A DNA stretch of 64,000 nucleotides from Candidatus Ideonella esbjergensis (GTDB taxonomy: Bacteria; Pseudomonadota; Gammaproteobacteria; Burkholderiales; Burkholderiaceae_C): NCBI GenBank assembly GCA_016710065.1, contig JADJLP010000015.1, forward strand, positions 62,001 to 126,000, written 5' to 3'. Under the pieces are notes generated by a model. That model ran no database searches and was not told the DNA's origin. It was given only the letters and a program-made list of their open reading frames with translations. Below, one piece after another: positions 35,844 through 43,910 of this stretch. The translations under genes and the position numbers were made by a program. The first letter of the stretch is position 1. Each line of letters begins with the position of its first letter.

Positions 35844-36986
35844 ATGCCCGCGACCCTGCCGCGCCCGCTGTCCGCCGGGGTACTCACCCTCCGTCCGCTG
35901 CCCGCGCCTGTGCGGCGGCGGCTGGCCTTTGCCGCCCTGGGCCTGGCGGTGTGGCTGGGCCACCGCTGGCTGCTGGCCGGCTTGGGTGACTGGGTGGCCC
36001 GGCCAGCGGCGACTGCGCTGCCGGCTGCGAGCGCGCCGGTATCGGTATGGTTGCTGCCGAGGGCCGCGCCAGTTGCCGCGCCTGCCGTGACAACCCCCAA
36101 GGCAACACCCACAGCGTCCCGGCGCGCCGGGCCCACGCCACAAGCCCTGCCTCATGTGGCGACGGCTCCCGTCGAAGTGAGCACCACGCGCGCCGATACA
36201 GCGCCAACCGACCCACCGTCGCCCATGGCACCCGCCGTGCACGAGAACACCGCCCAACCAGGCGGCGCGACGCCTCCGCCCTCGTCGCCCCTGCCCGATG
36301 AGGGCGCTGCCGCCGCTCCGCCCACCTACCCCACACGGCTGCCGCCGTCTGCGCGCCTGCGCTTTGCCGTGCAGCGCGGCGAACAGCGGGGCGAGGCCGA
36401 GTGGCTGTGGCAGCACGATGGCCAGCACTTCAGCTCGCACCTGCAATCGGCCCTGCCCGGCCGCTCGCCGCTGGACCACCAGACCCGGGGCGAGTTCGAC
36501 AGCGCCGGCCTGGCACCGGTGCGCATGCTGGAATCGCAACGTGGCCGCGCCGTGCGGGCCGTGAACTTCCAGCGCGACAAGGGCCTGGTGAGCTTTTCTG
36601 GCAGTGCTCGCCAGTGGGCGCTGTGGCCGGGCGCGCAAGACCGCGCCAGCTGGCTGCCGCAGTTGCTGGGTGTGGTGGCGGCACGCAGCGCCTGGGCACC
36701 CGGCCAGCAGATCGAGCTGGCCGTGGCCAGCCCGCGTGGCGAGCTGGACCGCTGGGCCTTTGTTCTCGTGGATGGCGATGGCCCCGATGAAGGCCAGCGC
36801 GGCGCCGCCACGCACTGGGTGCGCCAACCGCTGCGACCCTACGACAGCCGGGTGGACGTGTGGCTGGACCGCAGCGCCCCGCACTGGCCGCTGGCCCTGC
36901 AATGGCAGGTGGTGCCGGGTGGCGAGCCTTTGCGCTGGCGCCTGGTGGGCACGCCCGACAGCGCCACACAGCCGGCATCGCCCTGA
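35844..36986 (+). CDS. DUF3108 protein with N-terminal membrane anchor
   Basis: A 380-residue protein. A membrane segment near residues 30-50 (LAFAALGLAVWLGHRWLLAG) is followed by a long low-complexity Pro/Ala/Thr linker (about 60-185) and then a DUF3108 domain from about residue 190, with RLRFAVQRGEQRGEAEWLW and RAVNFQRDKGLVSFSG. DUF3108 domains are periplasmic beta-structures of unknown role. The start is set at the ATG 35844; a GTG at 35781 is less likely because it would overlap the divergent FAH gene. Confidence 0.75.
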   Translation: MPATLPRPLSAGVLTLRPLPAPVRRRLAFAALGLAVWLGHRWLLAGLGDWVARPAATALPAASAPVSVWLLPRAAPVAAPAVTTPKATPTASRRAGPTPQALPHVATAPVEVSTTRADTAPTDPPSPMAPAVHENTAQPGGATPPPSSPLPDEGAAAAPPTYPTRLPPSARLRFAVQRGEQRGEAEWLWQHDGQHFSSHLQSALPGRSPLDHQTRGEFDSAGLAPVRMLESQRGRAVRAVNFQRDKGLVSFSGSARQWALWPGAQDRASWLPQLLGVVAARSAWAPGQQIELAVASPRGELDRWAFVLVDGDGPDEGQRGAATHWVRQPLRPYDSRVDVWLDRSAPHWPLALQWQVVPGGEPLRWRLVGTPDSATQPASP

Positions 36987-37666
36987 CGCAGGGTGCCGGA
37001 TTCATATGGCATTGCGTTCAAAAGTCAAGGATTGGTGGATTGGGTTCGGTGTCGCAGATCGGCGCTTCTCGGCCATTCCCGCGAAGGCGGGAATCCAGGC
37101 GTTCGCGTTGATACGTGGGTGGTTGGCAAAGGTCTGGGCGGGCAGGCCGCGGCGCTCAAAAGTAGCGGTCGGCTTCGCCGACTGCGCTGCGGTGCTCGGG
37201 CATGTGCCGCGCCGCATACCCTGCGCGCCTCGCCGCTCCTCATTCGCGCCGCAGCCTGCCCGCCCAGCCCTTTGCTGATGCTGTGGTGGTGTCTTGGCTT
37301 GCTCCGAATGCAAACACGGGTTGTTGAGCGACAGGCGGCAAGCCAGGGCTGGCGATTTCTGGGGCGCTGAAGCGCGCAGCGTTCGGGGGTGAGCAGCACG
37401 CTTCACAACATGCTTGCCGCATCTTGTCTGAGCGAAACGAGCGCAGCGAGAGCAGCGAGTTATGCGGCACGCCCCGAACGTGAGCACTGCAAGGCAGTCG
37501 GCGAAGCCGACCGCCACAGCATGAGCCAGCACCGGCTTGCCGCCTGGCGCGGCCACACCCAACGTCAAGAGTCAGGCGAGCTGATCGCAGATCTCAACGA
37601 CAGCAATGCGCCTTCAGCAGCCGCCGGGCGGCGCGGTGCTCCTATGTTCTTGAACGCAAAAGCGTA
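36987..37666. other. 680-bp intergenic region with inverted repeats, no supported gene
   Basis: No reading frame here has a credible start, ribosome site or family motif. The region holds one dRS3-like 20-mer (37075-37094) and a perfect 21-bp inverted repeat, GCGGTCGGCTTCGCCGACTGC at 37165-37185, with its reverse complement at 37494-37514, enclosing about 308 bp. The base composition of the enclosed part is lower in GC than flanking genes. It looks like a small inserted non-coding element between two convergent genes. Confidence 0.55.
37075..37094. repeat. dRS3-like 20-bp palindromic repeat
   Basis: Complete ATTCCC-N8-GGGAAT repeat with centre GCGAAGGC. It lies 88 bp after the DUF3108 stop in the intergenic region before the sensor kinase. 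Confidence 0.75.
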
Positions 37667-39025
37667 TCAGGCTGGCGCCGGCAGCTCGACCCAGCTCACC
37701 AGCCCGCCGCCTTCGCGGGCGGCCAGCCCGGCCTGCCAACCCTGGGCCTGGGCCAGTTGCCGCACGATGGCCAGGCCCAGGCCGTAGCCGCCGGTTTGCG
37801 GGCTGCGCGAGCTCTCAACGCGCTGGAAGGGCCGCCACACGGCGTCGATCTGGTCGGGCGGGATGCCGGGGCCCCGGTCCAGCACGCTGATGCGGGTGCC
37901 TGCGGTGGTGCCAGTGCCAGCTGCCGTGCGGGTGACGTGCACGCTGATCGGCCCTGGCGCGTAGCGCAGCGCATTGCCCAGCAGGTTGTCCAGCACGCGC
38001 GCCAGCGCACCGGCGGCGGCATGCACCTGGGCGTCGGCCGGGCAGTCGACGCTGAGGGTGGCGCCGGCCACGGCCGCAGCGGCTGCATGCAGGGCCACGC
38101 GCTCGGACAGCCAGGGCGCCAGGGCCAGGCTTTGCGGGGCTTCGGGGTCCAGCCCGCGCGCCAGCGTGAGCAGCTGCCCGATCAGGGTGTTCATCTCTTC
38201 GATGTCGAGGGTCAGCCGGGTGATCAGTTCGGGCTTGGGCTGCAGGGTGAGCATCTCCAGCGCCAGGCGCATGCGCGCCAGCGGCGTGCGCAGATCGTGC
38301 GAGATGCCGGCCAGCAAGGTGGTGCGTGCGGCCAGCAATTCGCGCAGTTGCAGCGCCATCTGGTTGAAGTGGCCGGCCAGATCGGCCAGCTCGCGCGGCC
38401 CGGTTCGGGGCAGCAGCGCCGGGTTGGCGCCCGCTGCCAGCGCAGCCGCAGCCTGCTCCAGGCGGGCCACGGGCTGGGCGATGCGGCGCGCCAGCCACAG
38501 GGCTGCAGCGGTGGCCAGCGCCGTGGCGGCCAGCAGGGCCACGGCCAGGGCCCACAGCGGCCGGGTGCTCATGCGTTCGGGGGCATAGCCCACCCCCAGG
38601 GTCTGGTCGCCCGTGGTGATGCGGGTCCACAGCCAGTCCTGCCCCTGGGGCCCCGCCGCCAGCGCAAGCCCCGCGGGCGCACCGCTGCGCCGTTGCAGTG
38701 CGCGTTCCACAAAGCCCACGTAGAAGCCGTGCACCAGCGCGGCCTCGGGCAGCGCCGGCATGTCGCTGCGCAGGGCCATCTGGTGCTCGCGCAGCAACTC
38801 GGCCTCGAACGCCGGCCGCGTGTCGGGCGGCAGCTCGGCCCAGGTCTGGGCCGACAGCACCATCAGGCCGGCCAGATCGTCGGCCGAGCGCTCGGCCATG
38901 GGCAGCATCACGAAACCCAGCACCGCTGCCAGGGTGACCAGCGTCAGGGCCAGGCACAGCGACACCAGCCAGCGCAGGTAAACCTGTGCCAGCGAGGCCG
39001 GCCGGCAGGTGGCCGCAGTGGCCAT
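37667..39025 (-). CDS. EnvZ-type sensor histidine kinase
   Basis: A 452-residue membrane histidine kinase. Two membrane segments (about 20-42 and 155-178) flank a periplasmic loop of about 110 residues. A HAMP region (RRIAQPVARLEQ) and HisKA with the phosphorylated H243 in ISHDLRTPLARM follow, then HATPase with the N box VLDNLLGNALRYA, G1 DRGPGIP and G2 GYGLGLAIV. The ATG at 39025 overlaps the TGA of the response regulator gene (TGATG), so the pair is translationally coupled. The signal is unknown. Confidence 0.9.
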   Translation of the reverse strand: MATAATCRPASLAQVYLRWLVSLCLALTLVTLAAVLGFVMLPMAERSADDLAGLMVLSAQTWAELPPDTRPAFEAELLREHQMALRSDMPALPEAALVHGFYVGFVERALQRRSGAPAGLALAAGPQGQDWLWTRITTGDQTLGVGYAPERMSTRPLWALAVALLAATALATAAALWLARRIAQPVARLEQAAAALAAGANPALLPRTGPRELADLAGHFNQMALQLRELLAARTTLLAGISHDLRTPLARMRLALEMLTLQPKPELITRLTLDIEEMNTLIGQLLTLARGLDPEAPQSLALAPWLSERVALHAAAAAVAGATLSVDCPADAQVHAAAGALARVLDNLLGNALRYAPGPISVHVTRTAAGTGTTAGTRISVLDRGPGIPPDQIDAVWRPFQRVESSRSPQTGGYGLGLAIVRQLAQAQGWQAGLAAREGGGLVSWVELPAPA

Positions 39026-39765
39026 CAATGCGCCTCGCCGCGCGGGTTGAACAGATAGCCTTCGCCGCGCACCGTGCGGATGTACTGCGGGTGGGCCGGG
39101 TCGGCCTCGATGCCGCGCCGCAGCCGGGTGACGCGCACGTCGATGCTGCGGTCGAAGGCATCACGCGCATAGCCCTTGAGCCATGCGATCAGGTCGTCAC
39201 GCGAGAGCACCCGGTTGGGGTGTTGCACGAAGGCGTGCAGCAGCTCGAACTCGGCACCGTTGATGGGCACCTCGCTGCCGTCGCGCAGCAGGCGGCGGGC
39301 GGCGTTGTCGAGCAGGTAGGGGCCAAAGCTGAACTGGCCAGGGGGCAGCACCGGTGCGGGTGACCCGGCAAGTGGCTCGGCGCTGGGGGCGGCCGCACGG
39401 CGCAGCAAGGCGCGCAGGCGGGCCAGCAGTTCGCGCGGGCTGAAGGGCTTGGCCAGGTAGTCGTCGGCGCCCACCTCCAGGCCCACCACGCGGTCGATCT
39501 CGTCGCCCCGGGCCGAGAGCATGAGGATGGGCAGGTTGGAGTGGCGGCGCAGCGTGCGGGCCAGGCTCAGGCCGTCCTCCCCTGGCAGCATGATGTCGAG
39601 CACCAGCGCGTCGGTCGGTGCGTCGGCCAGGCGCTGGCGCATCTGCTCGCCGCCACCAGCCGTGTCCACCACGAAGCCGCTGGCGCCCAGGTAGTCGCGC
39701 AGCAGGTCGCGCAGCGCCGGGTCGTCGTCGACCACAAGCACGCGGGGGGCGGTGGAGGGGTCCAT
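39025..39765 (-). CDS. OmpR-family response regulator
   Basis: A 246-residue regulator with a receiver domain (acidic pocket VVDDDPALRD, phospho-acceptor D57 in LVLDIMLPGEDG, lysine in DDYLAKPFSPREL) and a C-terminal winged-helix domain (INGAEFELLHAFVQHPNRVL, later RSIDVRVTRLRRGIE). The start is the ATG 39765; a longer in-frame extension reads into the neighbouring gene's control region. It is divergent from the small secreted protein at 39917, which may be a target. Confidence 0.9.
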   Translation of the reverse strand: MDPSTAPRVLVVDDDPALRDLLRDYLGASGFVVDTAGGGEQMRQRLADAPTDALVLDIMLPGEDGLSLARTLRRHSNLPILMLSARGDEIDRVVGLEVGADDYLAKPFSPRELLARLRALLRRAAAPSAEPLAGSPAPVLPPGQFSFGPYLLDNAARRLLRDGSEVPINGAEFELLHAFVQHPNRVLSRDDLIAWLKGYARDAFDRSIDVRVTRLRRGIEADPAHPQYIRTVRGEGYLFNPRGEAH

Positions 39766-39916
39766 CGCGGCCAGTCTACTGCCGGGCCTGCCGCGCCAGC
39801 CGGCCGGTGAAACACAGTGAAACCGAGTGACACCGGCTGACCCCGACACGACATCGTGCCGGTACAGCCGGCGCACAGCATGGAGGCCTCGCATCACACA
39901 ACCCGAAAGGTCAGCC

Positions 39917-40261
39917 ATGAAGCCGCTCCTCTTGCCCCACACCGCGCTGTCCGCCATGTTTGTGTCCACCCTGCTGTTGGCCAGCGGCCTGGCCTTGGCC
40001 CAGGCCTCGGCGCCAGGTCGCCAGGGCTATGGCGCCGGTTACCACGCCCGCCAGATGGGCGGCGCGGCGGCCACCGGGCGCACCCTGATGACGCCGGCCG
40101 AGCGCGACGCGCACCGCACGGCCATTGCGGCCACCCCGAACCAGGACGAATGCCGGCTCGTGCAGTCGCAGCAACGCCAGCAATTGGGCGAGCGCGCCCA
40201 GGAGCGCGGCGTGGCCATGCCCACGCCGCGCCGCGACGCCTGCGCCGCCAAGCAACCCTGA
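39917..40261 (+). CDS. Small secreted protein with a GRTLMTPAERDAHR motif
   Basis: A 114-residue protein with a signal peptide (LSAMFVSTLLLASGLALAQA). The mature part contains GRTLMTPAERDAHRTAIAAT and two cysteines (DECRLVQ and DACAAKQ). This pattern recurs in small periplasmic proteins of Burkholderiales near two-component systems, but no function is established. An AAGG-type site precedes the ATG. It lies 26 bp upstream of the DUF2202 lipoprotein, with which it is probably co-transcribed. Confidence 0.75.
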   Translation: MKPLLLPHTALSAMFVSTLLLASGLALAQASAPGRQGYGAGYHARQMGGAAATGRTLMTPAERDAHRTAIAATPNQDECRLVQSQQRQQLGERAQERGVAMPTPRRDACAAKQP

Positions 40262-40286
40262 AATCCCTCCACCCTGAAAGACTGCC

Positions 40287-41018
40287 ATGAGCACCCTGCA
40301 CCCCACCCTGCGCCCCACTTTGCACACCAACCGCCGCCAACCACTGCAATGGCTGCTGGCGTCGCTGCTCGCCACCGGCCTGATGGCCTGTGGCGGCGGT
40401 GACAGCCCCGGCCCCAGCATGGGGGTGAACGCCGACGGCGTCTCTACCTTCAGCGCCAGCGCCTTGAACGCCACGCTCAGCAGCTACCCGCTGCAGACAC
40501 TGTCGGTGGCGGAATCGGATGGCCTGGTCTACATGCGCGAGGAAGAAGAGCTCGCGCACGCCGTGTATGTGGCCAGCGCGGCCCGCTGGACCACGGTGCC
40601 GGTGTTCGCCAACATCGCGGCCAGCGAGTCCACCCACACGGCGGCCGTGAAGACGCTGCTGGACCGCTACCAGCTCGCCGACCCCCTGGCAGGTTTGCCC
40701 TTGGGCAGCTTCCAGGCGCCACTGTTCCAGACGCTGTACGCCCAGCTCACGGCCGCCAGCGAGGTGAGCCTGGTGGAGGCGCTGAAGGTGGGCGTGCAGA
40801 TCGAGGAGTTGGACATCAACGACATTGCGGCGCGCCAGGCCAGCGTCGACAACGCCGACATCCTGCTGGTGTACGACAACCTGCTGCGCGGCTCGCGCAA
40901 CCACCTGCGCGCCTACATGAAGGTGCTGGTGCAGCAGGGCGGCAGCTACACGCCGCAGTACATCAGCCAGGCCACGTTCGACGCCATCGTCAACTCTCCG
41001 ATGGAGCAGGGCCGGTAA
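40287..41018 (+). CDS. DUF2202 ferritin-like lipoprotein
   Basis: A 243-residue protein with a lipoprotein signal whose lipobox is seen in LLATGLMACGGG. The DUF2202 domain is a four-helix ferritin-like bundle: YMREEEELAHAVYVA gives the first glutamates, FANIAASESTHTAAVK the E-x-x-H type pair, and VGVQIEELDINDI and NHLRAYMKVL the later ligands. It probably binds di-iron or copper in the periplasm. Together with the preceding small protein it may be under the adjacent two-component system. Confidence 0.85.
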   Translation: MSTLHPTLRPTLHTNRRQPLQWLLASLLATGLMACGGGDSPGPSMGVNADGVSTFSASALNATLSSYPLQTLSVAESDGLVYMREEEELAHAVYVASAARWTTVPVFANIAASESTHTAAVKTLLDRYQLADPLAGLPLGSFQAPLFQTLYAQLTAASEVSLVEALKVGVQIEELDINDIAARQASVDNADILLVYDNLLRGSRNHLRAYMKVLVQQGGSYTPQYISQATFDAIVNSPMEQGR

Positions 41019-41100
41019 GGGCCCTTGAAAACGCGCCCGGCGTGGGCATCTGCAGTCTGTGCTGCCCTTCCCCGGGGCCGACAGACTGTGAGGTGGCCCC

Positions 41101-41376
41101 GTGATCGTGCTCTACAACTCCGACAGCTTTGCCGTGATGCAGGTGGACTTGCCTGGTGAGCCTGCCGCCTCGGGCGATGCCCCGTCCGGCGGCCGCAGCG
41201 GCCTGGAGATCGTGGACAAGACCCTGCGCAAGGGCATTTTTCTGGACAGCACCGTGGCTGCCAGCTTCATGGCCGGCGTGCAAGCGCTGACCCAGCAGAC
41301 ATCCGACATCGACGACATTGACGCTTACCTGGCGCGCTACACCGACACCGGTCTGCAAACCATGGTGTTGCACTGA
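41101..41376 (+). CDS. DUF3567 protein
   Basis: A 91-residue cytoplasmic protein beginning MIVLYNSDSFAVMQVDLPGE, followed by GLEIVDKTLRKGIFLDSTVA and a C-terminal QTMVLH. This matches DUF3567, a family found mainly in Betaproteobacteria and of unknown function. The start is the GTG at 41101. It lies between a DUF2202 gene and the AAA+ gene, with 82 bp and 106 bp gaps, and appears to be its own unit. Confidence 0.85.
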   Translation: MIVLYNSDSFAVMQVDLPGEPAASGDAPSGGRSGLEIVDKTLRKGIFLDSTVAASFMAGVQALTQQTSDIDDIDAYLARYTDTGLQTMVLH

Positions 41377-41482
41377 CGACAGGGGGTGGAAATGACGGGG
41401 CTTGCACCGCCGCGGGGCATCGGCCAAGATCAGCGCACCAGGGGGCTGATCCGCAGCCACCCGCCAGGCTGGTTGGAGGCCC

Positions 41483-43777
41483 ATGGTCAAACGGATGATC
41501 GATGCGCGGGTGTTGCTGTCGCCCGGGCTGGCCGAGGCACCGGTGCTCGACCGCATGTGCACGCACTTCGTGCTTACGCTCACGCTGGCCCAGGCCGGGC
41601 GCTTCAATGTGCGGCGCGACTGGACCAGCCTGCTGGGCCTCACCGGCCGGCACCTGGTGTGGCCGGTGGCGGTGCTCAAGCGCCTGCGCGCGTTTCTGGA
41701 GCGCCGCTGCGGCAGCAACGAGCACTGGCGTGGCCACGCCGCCCTGAGCGACGCCGCCTTCATGGAGCACCACGGCCAGTGGCGTGGCCCGTATGAGGAA
41801 GGCTCGCTGTACTTCTACATCGACGAATACATCAAGGACGCCCCCAAGGACCTGCTGGCGGTGCTGAGCACCACGGCCGATTGGCTGTCGCGCGAGCTGA
41901 AGAAGCAGTCCACGCTGGTGGAGGACAACATCACCGCCCTGGCCGGCCTGCTGCAGCTCAACCCGGCCGAACGTGCCTTGTTGCTCTACGGCACGCTGGC
42001 GCGCTACCAGCGCGAACTGCGCGGGCTGCTGGTGGAGTTCAAGGTGGGCAACGCACAAGAGGCCTACGCCGCCCTGGCCAAGGTGGCCAGCGTGGACGAA
42101 CGCGAGCTGGCCGACGCGCTGCGCGCCGGCAGCCGGCTGGAACGCATCGGCATGGTGGAGAACCTGATCTCCGAGCACAACATCACCGACCTGTCGGACC
42201 TGATGAAGGTGAGCGAGCAGCTGCCGCCGGTGCTGATGCGCGAGTACCGCGACCCCGGCGAGCTGATGGCAGTGTTCACCCGGCCCGCCACGCGCACCGA
42301 GCTCACGCCCACCGATTTCCAGTTCGTGGCCGAGGACGTGCGGGTGCTGGGCGGCCTGCTGAAGAACGCCGTGGCGGGCAAGGCCAAGGGCGTGAACGTG
42401 CTGCTTTACGGCCCGCCGGGTACCGGCAAGACCGAGCTGGCCAAGGTCTGCGCCCAGCAGGCCGGGCTGGAGCTGTACGAGGTGGAGTACGCAGACCGCG
42501 ACGGCCACTCGCTGGCCGGGCGAGACCGCTACCGCTCGCTGCAGATCGGCCAGGTGTTCTTGAAGGGCAGCCCGAACGTGGCCCTGCTGTTCGACGAGGT
42601 GGAGGACGTCTTTCCCGCGATTCCCAGCGACACGGCCCAGCTGATGGCGCGGCTGGACGCTGGCGACAACGGCTCGTCGAGTGTGAGTGGCAAGGCCTGG
42701 GTGAACCAGATCCTGGAGAGCAACCCGGTGCCGGTGATCTGGATCACCAACCGCATCGAGCAGATCGACCCGGCCTTTCGCCGTCGCTTCCAGTACCACC
42801 TGGAGCTCACTTCGCCGCCGCCCGGCGCCCGCGAGGCCTTGGTGGCGCGGGCGCTGAAGGGCGTGCCGGTGAGCGAGGGCTTTGGCGCCAAGCTGGCGGC
42901 CAGGCGAGCGCTCACCCCTGCGCAAATTCGCACCGCTGTGCGCTTTGCCGAGCTGGCCGGCGCGCCCGAGGAGCTGGAAGCGCTGATCGAGCGCCAACTG
43001 ACCCATGCCGACAAGGCCCTGGGCAGCGCCACGCCCGAGCGCGGCGCCCGCCGGGTGGTGACCCACTACGACCTGTCGTTGATCAACGTGGAGAGCCGGT
43101 TCGAGATTCCCGCCGTGGTCGAGGCCTTGCGCCGCCGCGGCCATGGCGCGCTGTGTTTCTACGGCCCGCCAGGTACCGGCAAGACGGCCCTTGCCGAGCA
43201 CATCGCCCAGGCCCTGGGCAAGCCGCTGCTGATACGCCAGGCCAGCGACCTGGCCAGCAAGTTCGTGGGCGAGACCGAGCAGAACATGGCCCGCATGTTT
43301 GCAGAGGCCCAAACCGAGGAAGCCGTGCTGTTGCTGGACGAAGCCGACAGTTTCCTGCGCAGCCGCCGCATGGCCGAGCGCAACTACGAGGTTACCGAGG
43401 TCAACGAGATGCTGCAGGGCATGGAGCGCTATGCCGGCATCTTCATCTGCACCACCAATTTGTTCGAGGAGCTGGACGAAGCCGCACTGCGCCGCTTCAC
43501 CTTCAAGATCCGCTTCAGGCCGCTCACGCCGCTGCAGCGCGAAGCCATGTTCGTCACCGAGGCCCTGGCCGGCGACGCCGGCCAGCTGAAGCCCGAGCAG
43601 CACCACCGCCTGGCAGCGCTCGACCAACTCGCCCCCGGCGACTTCGCCGCTGTCAAGCGCCAGGTGGACATCCTGGGCCTGCCCTTCGATGCCGACGAAT
43701 TCCTGGCCCAGTTGGAGAGCGAGCACCGCGTGAAGCCCGAAGTGCGCCAGCGGCGCAGCATAGGCTTCACGCACTGA
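41483..43777 (+). CDS. Double AAA+ domain ATPase
   Basis: A 764-residue protein with two AAA+ modules and a long N-terminal region (1-300) without a recognised domain. Module 1 has Walker A YGPPGTGKTE (309-318) and Walker B ALLFDEVEDV; module 2 has Walker A YGPPGTGKTA (560-569) and Walker B VLLLDEADSF (about 613-622), sensor-1 asparagine in CTTNLFEEL, and arginines in ALRRFTFKIRF. The two-module layout is Cdc48/FtsH-like, but there is no protease domain. It is probably a cytoplasmic unfoldase or remodeller of unknown target. Confidence 0.8.
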   Translation: MVKRMIDARVLLSPGLAEAPVLDRMCTHFVLTLTLAQAGRFNVRRDWTSLLGLTGRHLVWPVAVLKRLRAFLERRCGSNEHWRGHAALSDAAFMEHHGQWRGPYEEGSLYFYIDEYIKDAPKDLLAVLSTTADWLSRELKKQSTLVEDNITALAGLLQLNPAERALLLYGTLARYQRELRGLLVEFKVGNAQEAYAALAKVASVDERELADALRAGSRLERIGMVENLISEHNITDLSDLMKVSEQLPPVLMREYRDPGELMAVFTRPATRTELTPTDFQFVAEDVRVLGGLLKNAVAGKAKGVNVLLYGPPGTGKTELAKVCAQQAGLELYEVEYADRDGHSLAGRDRYRSLQIGQVFLKGSPNVALLFDEVEDVFPAIPSDTAQLMARLDAGDNGSSSVSGKAWVNQILESNPVPVIWITNRIEQIDPAFRRRFQYHLELTSPPPGAREALVARALKGVPVSEGFGAKLAARRALTPAQIRTAVRFAELAGAPEELEALIERQLTHADKALGSATPERGARRVVTHYDLSLINVESRFEIPAVVEALRRRGHGALCFYGPPGTGKTALAEHIAQALGKPLLIRQASDLASKFVGETEQNMARMFAEAQTEEAVLLLDEADSFLRSRRMAERNYEVTEVNEMLQGMERYAGIFICTTNLFEELDEAALRRFTFKIRFRPLTPLQREAMFVTEALAGDAGQLKPEQHHRLAALDQLAPGDFAAVKRQVDILGLPFDADEFLAQLESEHRVKPEVRQRRSIGFTH

Positions 43778-43910
43778 CCGGGCCCGAGGACTGCAGGAAG
43801 TCACAACCCACCGCCCCCTCTGGGCCCCGTGGGCGCGAGGCAGGCGTCACACTGGCGGGCTTCATGGGGTGCCCCAATGGCCGATACCATGTGGATAAAA
43901 CCGAAATCCG

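Noticed and set aside
37440..37520. attC-like sequence beginning GCATAACTCGC in the 37-kb gap
   Set aside because: The first base pattern does not fit RYYYAAC and no matching GTTRRRY partner lies at the right distance.
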